6,681 nt of DNA from an uncultured Clostridia bacterium (GTDB taxonomy: Bacteria > Bacillota > Clostridia > Oscillospirales > Acutalibacteraceae): assembly GCA_904420155.1 (NCBI GenBank), contig CAJFUH010000017.1, positions 1 through 6,681 of the forward strand, written 5' to 3'. The position numbers and the translations under genes were made by a program. Each line of letters starts with the position of its first letter. Position 1 is the first letter of the stretch. The notes under the pieces are model-generated. The model saw only the letters and a program-made list of their open reading frames with translations. It did no database searches and was not told where the DNA came from. This document shows, in pieces, positions 5,312-6,681 of this stretch.

Positions 5312-6418
5312 TCACAAATCAAGCGTTTGTTTTTCCAAATACTGTATCGATTCCCATTTTTTTCTATTTATTAAGGAATTATTCTTTTCTTTTTTTACAG
5401 GTTGCTTTAATATCTCCTCTAAATCCTGTAATTTTTCTACACTTCTACTTTTTTCACAAAAAGCATCCAAAAGTCCTTGTATCTTTTCTTGATTGGTAGG
5501 TCGGAGAAACACACAAAAAGGTTTGTGATATTTAAGGGAATATACACAACCATGAAAGGTATCGGTTATCACATAGTCTGCATCTCTCACATAAGCCAGC
5601 AATTCAAACGGAGTGGCTTTGGGAATATTGACCTGACAGAAGGGCTGATAAGTCCCCACGGACAGTAAGGTTTTTCCCTGCTGTCGTGCAAACCTCTGGA
5701 TCGCGGCAATTTCCGGTTCCTGCATCCTGCCGGCATAGGCGTATACGAGGATCGTATCCCGGCACACGGTGCGCTCGGGCGTCTTCCGGGAAAAATCATA
5801 CAAAAGCACTGGATCTATATGCAGATACGCTTCCCGCCCGGTCAGCGCCCTGACTATCTCCCAGGAATGGCTGTCCCGCACGGAGAGGGCGCAAAACCGG
5901 GAAAGCATCCGTCCTATCTCCCCGTCAATCCCCTTTTCCCTGAGCATGGAAAGGGTGGTGGAGCCAAAGGAAGCGGCAAAACTTACAACCCGTTTAGCCC
6001 GGTTCCCTTCCCCAAACAGCTCCTTTGCGTACCCCACCTGGGGATTGCTCTGCATACAGTGGAATACTTCGTCGCTGCCGATAATCAACAAATCCACCGG
6101 GATACGGCAGCGCCTCTCTTTCGAAAGGCCCAGCAAGGGAAGGTACTCCCGCTGAAAGGTCTGCTGGAACGTTTCGTTTCTTTCCTGCTTGCGGATCATC
6201 CGGCTGCGGCGGCTTCGCATCTGCCATAAGGCGTGGCATTTTCCCTGCAGGAGGCGGGAAAGCGGCGGCCTGCCCTCGGGGCAAAGTACCGGACCCGGCG
6301 TATAATCCACAAAGCAGACTTCATGCCCCATTTCCTGCAACAGATGCTGTAGGGCCCACGCCTGCAAAAAAGATCCATAATTGCAAATCCTCTGCATGGA
6401 TAAAATCCCTATCTTCAT
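5312..6418 (-). CDS. Polysaccharide pyruvyl transferase family protein
   Basis: The 368-residue product has the layout of the polysaccharide pyruvyl transferase (PS_pyruv_trans) family: MKIGIL at the N-terminus, ICNYGSFLQAWALQ (11-24), DLLIIGSDEVFH (109-120), VVSFAASFGS (144-153), LSVRDSHSWEIV (178-189), HIDPVLLYDF (200-209) and ITDTFHGCVYSL (284-295). Family members typically move pyruvate from phosphoenolpyruvate onto a sugar of a surface polysaccharide, in the cytoplasm. Many homologues have no tested activity, so the exact acceptor is unknown. The start at 6418 is preferred over one at 6460: it gives the family N-terminus, has GGAGAGGG 9 bases upstream, and overlaps the previous gene's stop as ATGA. 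The last 60 or so codons are strikingly AT-rich and Lys/Asn-rich compared with the rest of the gene. Confidence 0.88.
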   Translation of the reverse strand: MKIGILSMQRICNYGSFLQAWALQHLLQEMGHEVCFVDYTPGPVLCPEGRPPLSRLLQGKCHALWQMRSRRSRMIRKQERNETFQQTFQREYLPLLGLSKERRCRIPVDLLIIGSDEVFHCMQSNPQVGYAKELFGEGNRAKRVVSFAASFGSTTLSMLREKGIDGEIGRMLSRFCALSVRDSHSWEIVRALTGREAYLHIDPVLLYDFSRKTPERTVCRDTILVYAYAGRMQEPEIAAIQRFARQQGKTLLSVGTYQPFCQVNIPKATPFELLAYVRDADYVITDTFHGCVYSLKYHKPFCVFLRPTNQEKIQGLLDAFCEKSRSVEKLQDLEEILKQPVKKEKNNSLINRKKWESIQYLEKQTLDL

Positions 6419-6681
6419 CGCTGGGCGCCCTCTCCACCTTTTCTTCCCAAAAAAGGCCATCGGTTTATGGGCAAAGTACGCGCCGCCGCCTGCTCAAACC
6501 CCAGGCGGATATATCTCTTGCGGAACAGCTCCCTTTTGGGGTGGGGAAGCGGGGGGCCTTGCAGTTGTTCGTTGCCCCGTCGCGCTTCTTCTAACGTCCT
6601 GCTGCTGAGGAACAGCTCTGCTTTACAGCTTTCCAGCAGGCGCTGTCCCCTGCGGGTATTCACCAGGACGGCCGACACCCC
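6415..6681 (-). CDS. C-terminal end of an FrhB/FdhB-type (F420 hydrogenase beta-like) protein, partial
   Basis: The final 88 residues of a gene whose 5' part lies beyond the right edge. The visible sequence starts GVSAVLVNTRRGQRLLE, continues with SSRTLEEARRGNEQL, and then PHPKRELFRKRYIRLGFEQA. This matches the C-terminal domain of coenzyme F420 hydrogenase/dehydrogenase beta-subunit-like proteins (G-x-S-x-VLVNT-x-x-G, then an Asn and a Pro-x-x-R-x-x-F). Relatives in non-methanogens often sit in surface polysaccharide clusters next to pyruvyl transferase-family genes, as here. Their reaction is poorly known, and full-length members usually carry iron-sulphur motifs that are outside this window. 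The stop TGA overlaps the next ATG by one ATGA, so the two are probably translationally coupled. The C-terminus is basic (GRKGGEGAQR). No start is visible; the frame runs through the edge. Confidence 0.78.
   Translation of the reverse strand, partial: GVSAVLVNTRRGQRLLESCKAELFLSSRTLEEARRGNEQLQGPPLPHPKRELFRKRYIRLGFEQAAARTLPINRWPFLGRKGGEGAQR

Noticed and set aside
5104..5499. Plus-strand hydrophobic open frame of 131 codons rich in Phe and Leu
   Set aside because: Its hydrophobicity comes from T-rich DNA in the intergenic spacer and the AT-rich end of the minus-strand gene. It crosses the start of the large gene and has no good ribosome binding site.
6419..6460. Start of the pyruvyl transferase-like protein at 6460
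   Set aside because: The extra 14 residues have no family match, no ribosome binding site precedes 6460, and the ATGA overlap plus GGAGAGGG favour 6418.

Overview
The window looks like a chromosomal segment from a Gram-positive anaerobe of the class Clostridia, perhaps Oscillospiraceae or a neighbour. This is an inference. It rests on strong GGAGG-type ribosome binding sites, a Gram-positive style secreted protein with SH3-type and Ig-like modules, a Nim-like flavin protein, the pairing of an FrhB-type protein with a polysaccharide pyruvyl transferase, and moderately GC-rich coding DNA with AT-rich spacers. No rRNA, tRNA, CRISPR array, transposase or integrase is visible.

All four genes lie on the minus strand, so transcription runs right to left. 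At the right edge (6415-6681) is the C-terminal end of an FrhB/FdhB-type protein. Its stop codon overlaps the start of a polysaccharide pyruvyl transferase-like gene (5312-6418) in an ATGA arrangement. The two are the tail of a probable cell-surface polysaccharide operon that continues beyond the window. After an AT-rich spacer with a plausible sigma-A type promoter comes the main gene (1152-5174). It encodes a 1340-residue secreted protein: signal peptide, nine tandem Ig-like repeats of 93-95 residues, a Big2-like domain, another beta-sandwich-like segment and a GH24 (T4-type) lysozyme domain. The lysozyme domain appears to be interrupted by an SH3 domain, with its last helix segment resuming after the SH3. 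A 15-bp hairpin follows the gene. Then comes a small gene (407-877) for a Nim-like pyridoxamine-phosphate-oxidase-fold flavoprotein.

The left 400 bases hold no convincing gene. They contain a run of hairpins (7-107) and three tandem copies of a 91-93 bp structured repeat (124-386). One hairpin in these copies shows a compensatory base change.

The right-hand genes probably act on an envelope polysaccharide. The large protein probably cleaves peptidoglycan outside the membrane, in self wall remodelling or against other bacteria. Only the shared cell-envelope theme links them; they seem to be transcribed separately. The most unusual feature is the large lysozyme, with its long repeat stalk and nested SH3 domain.
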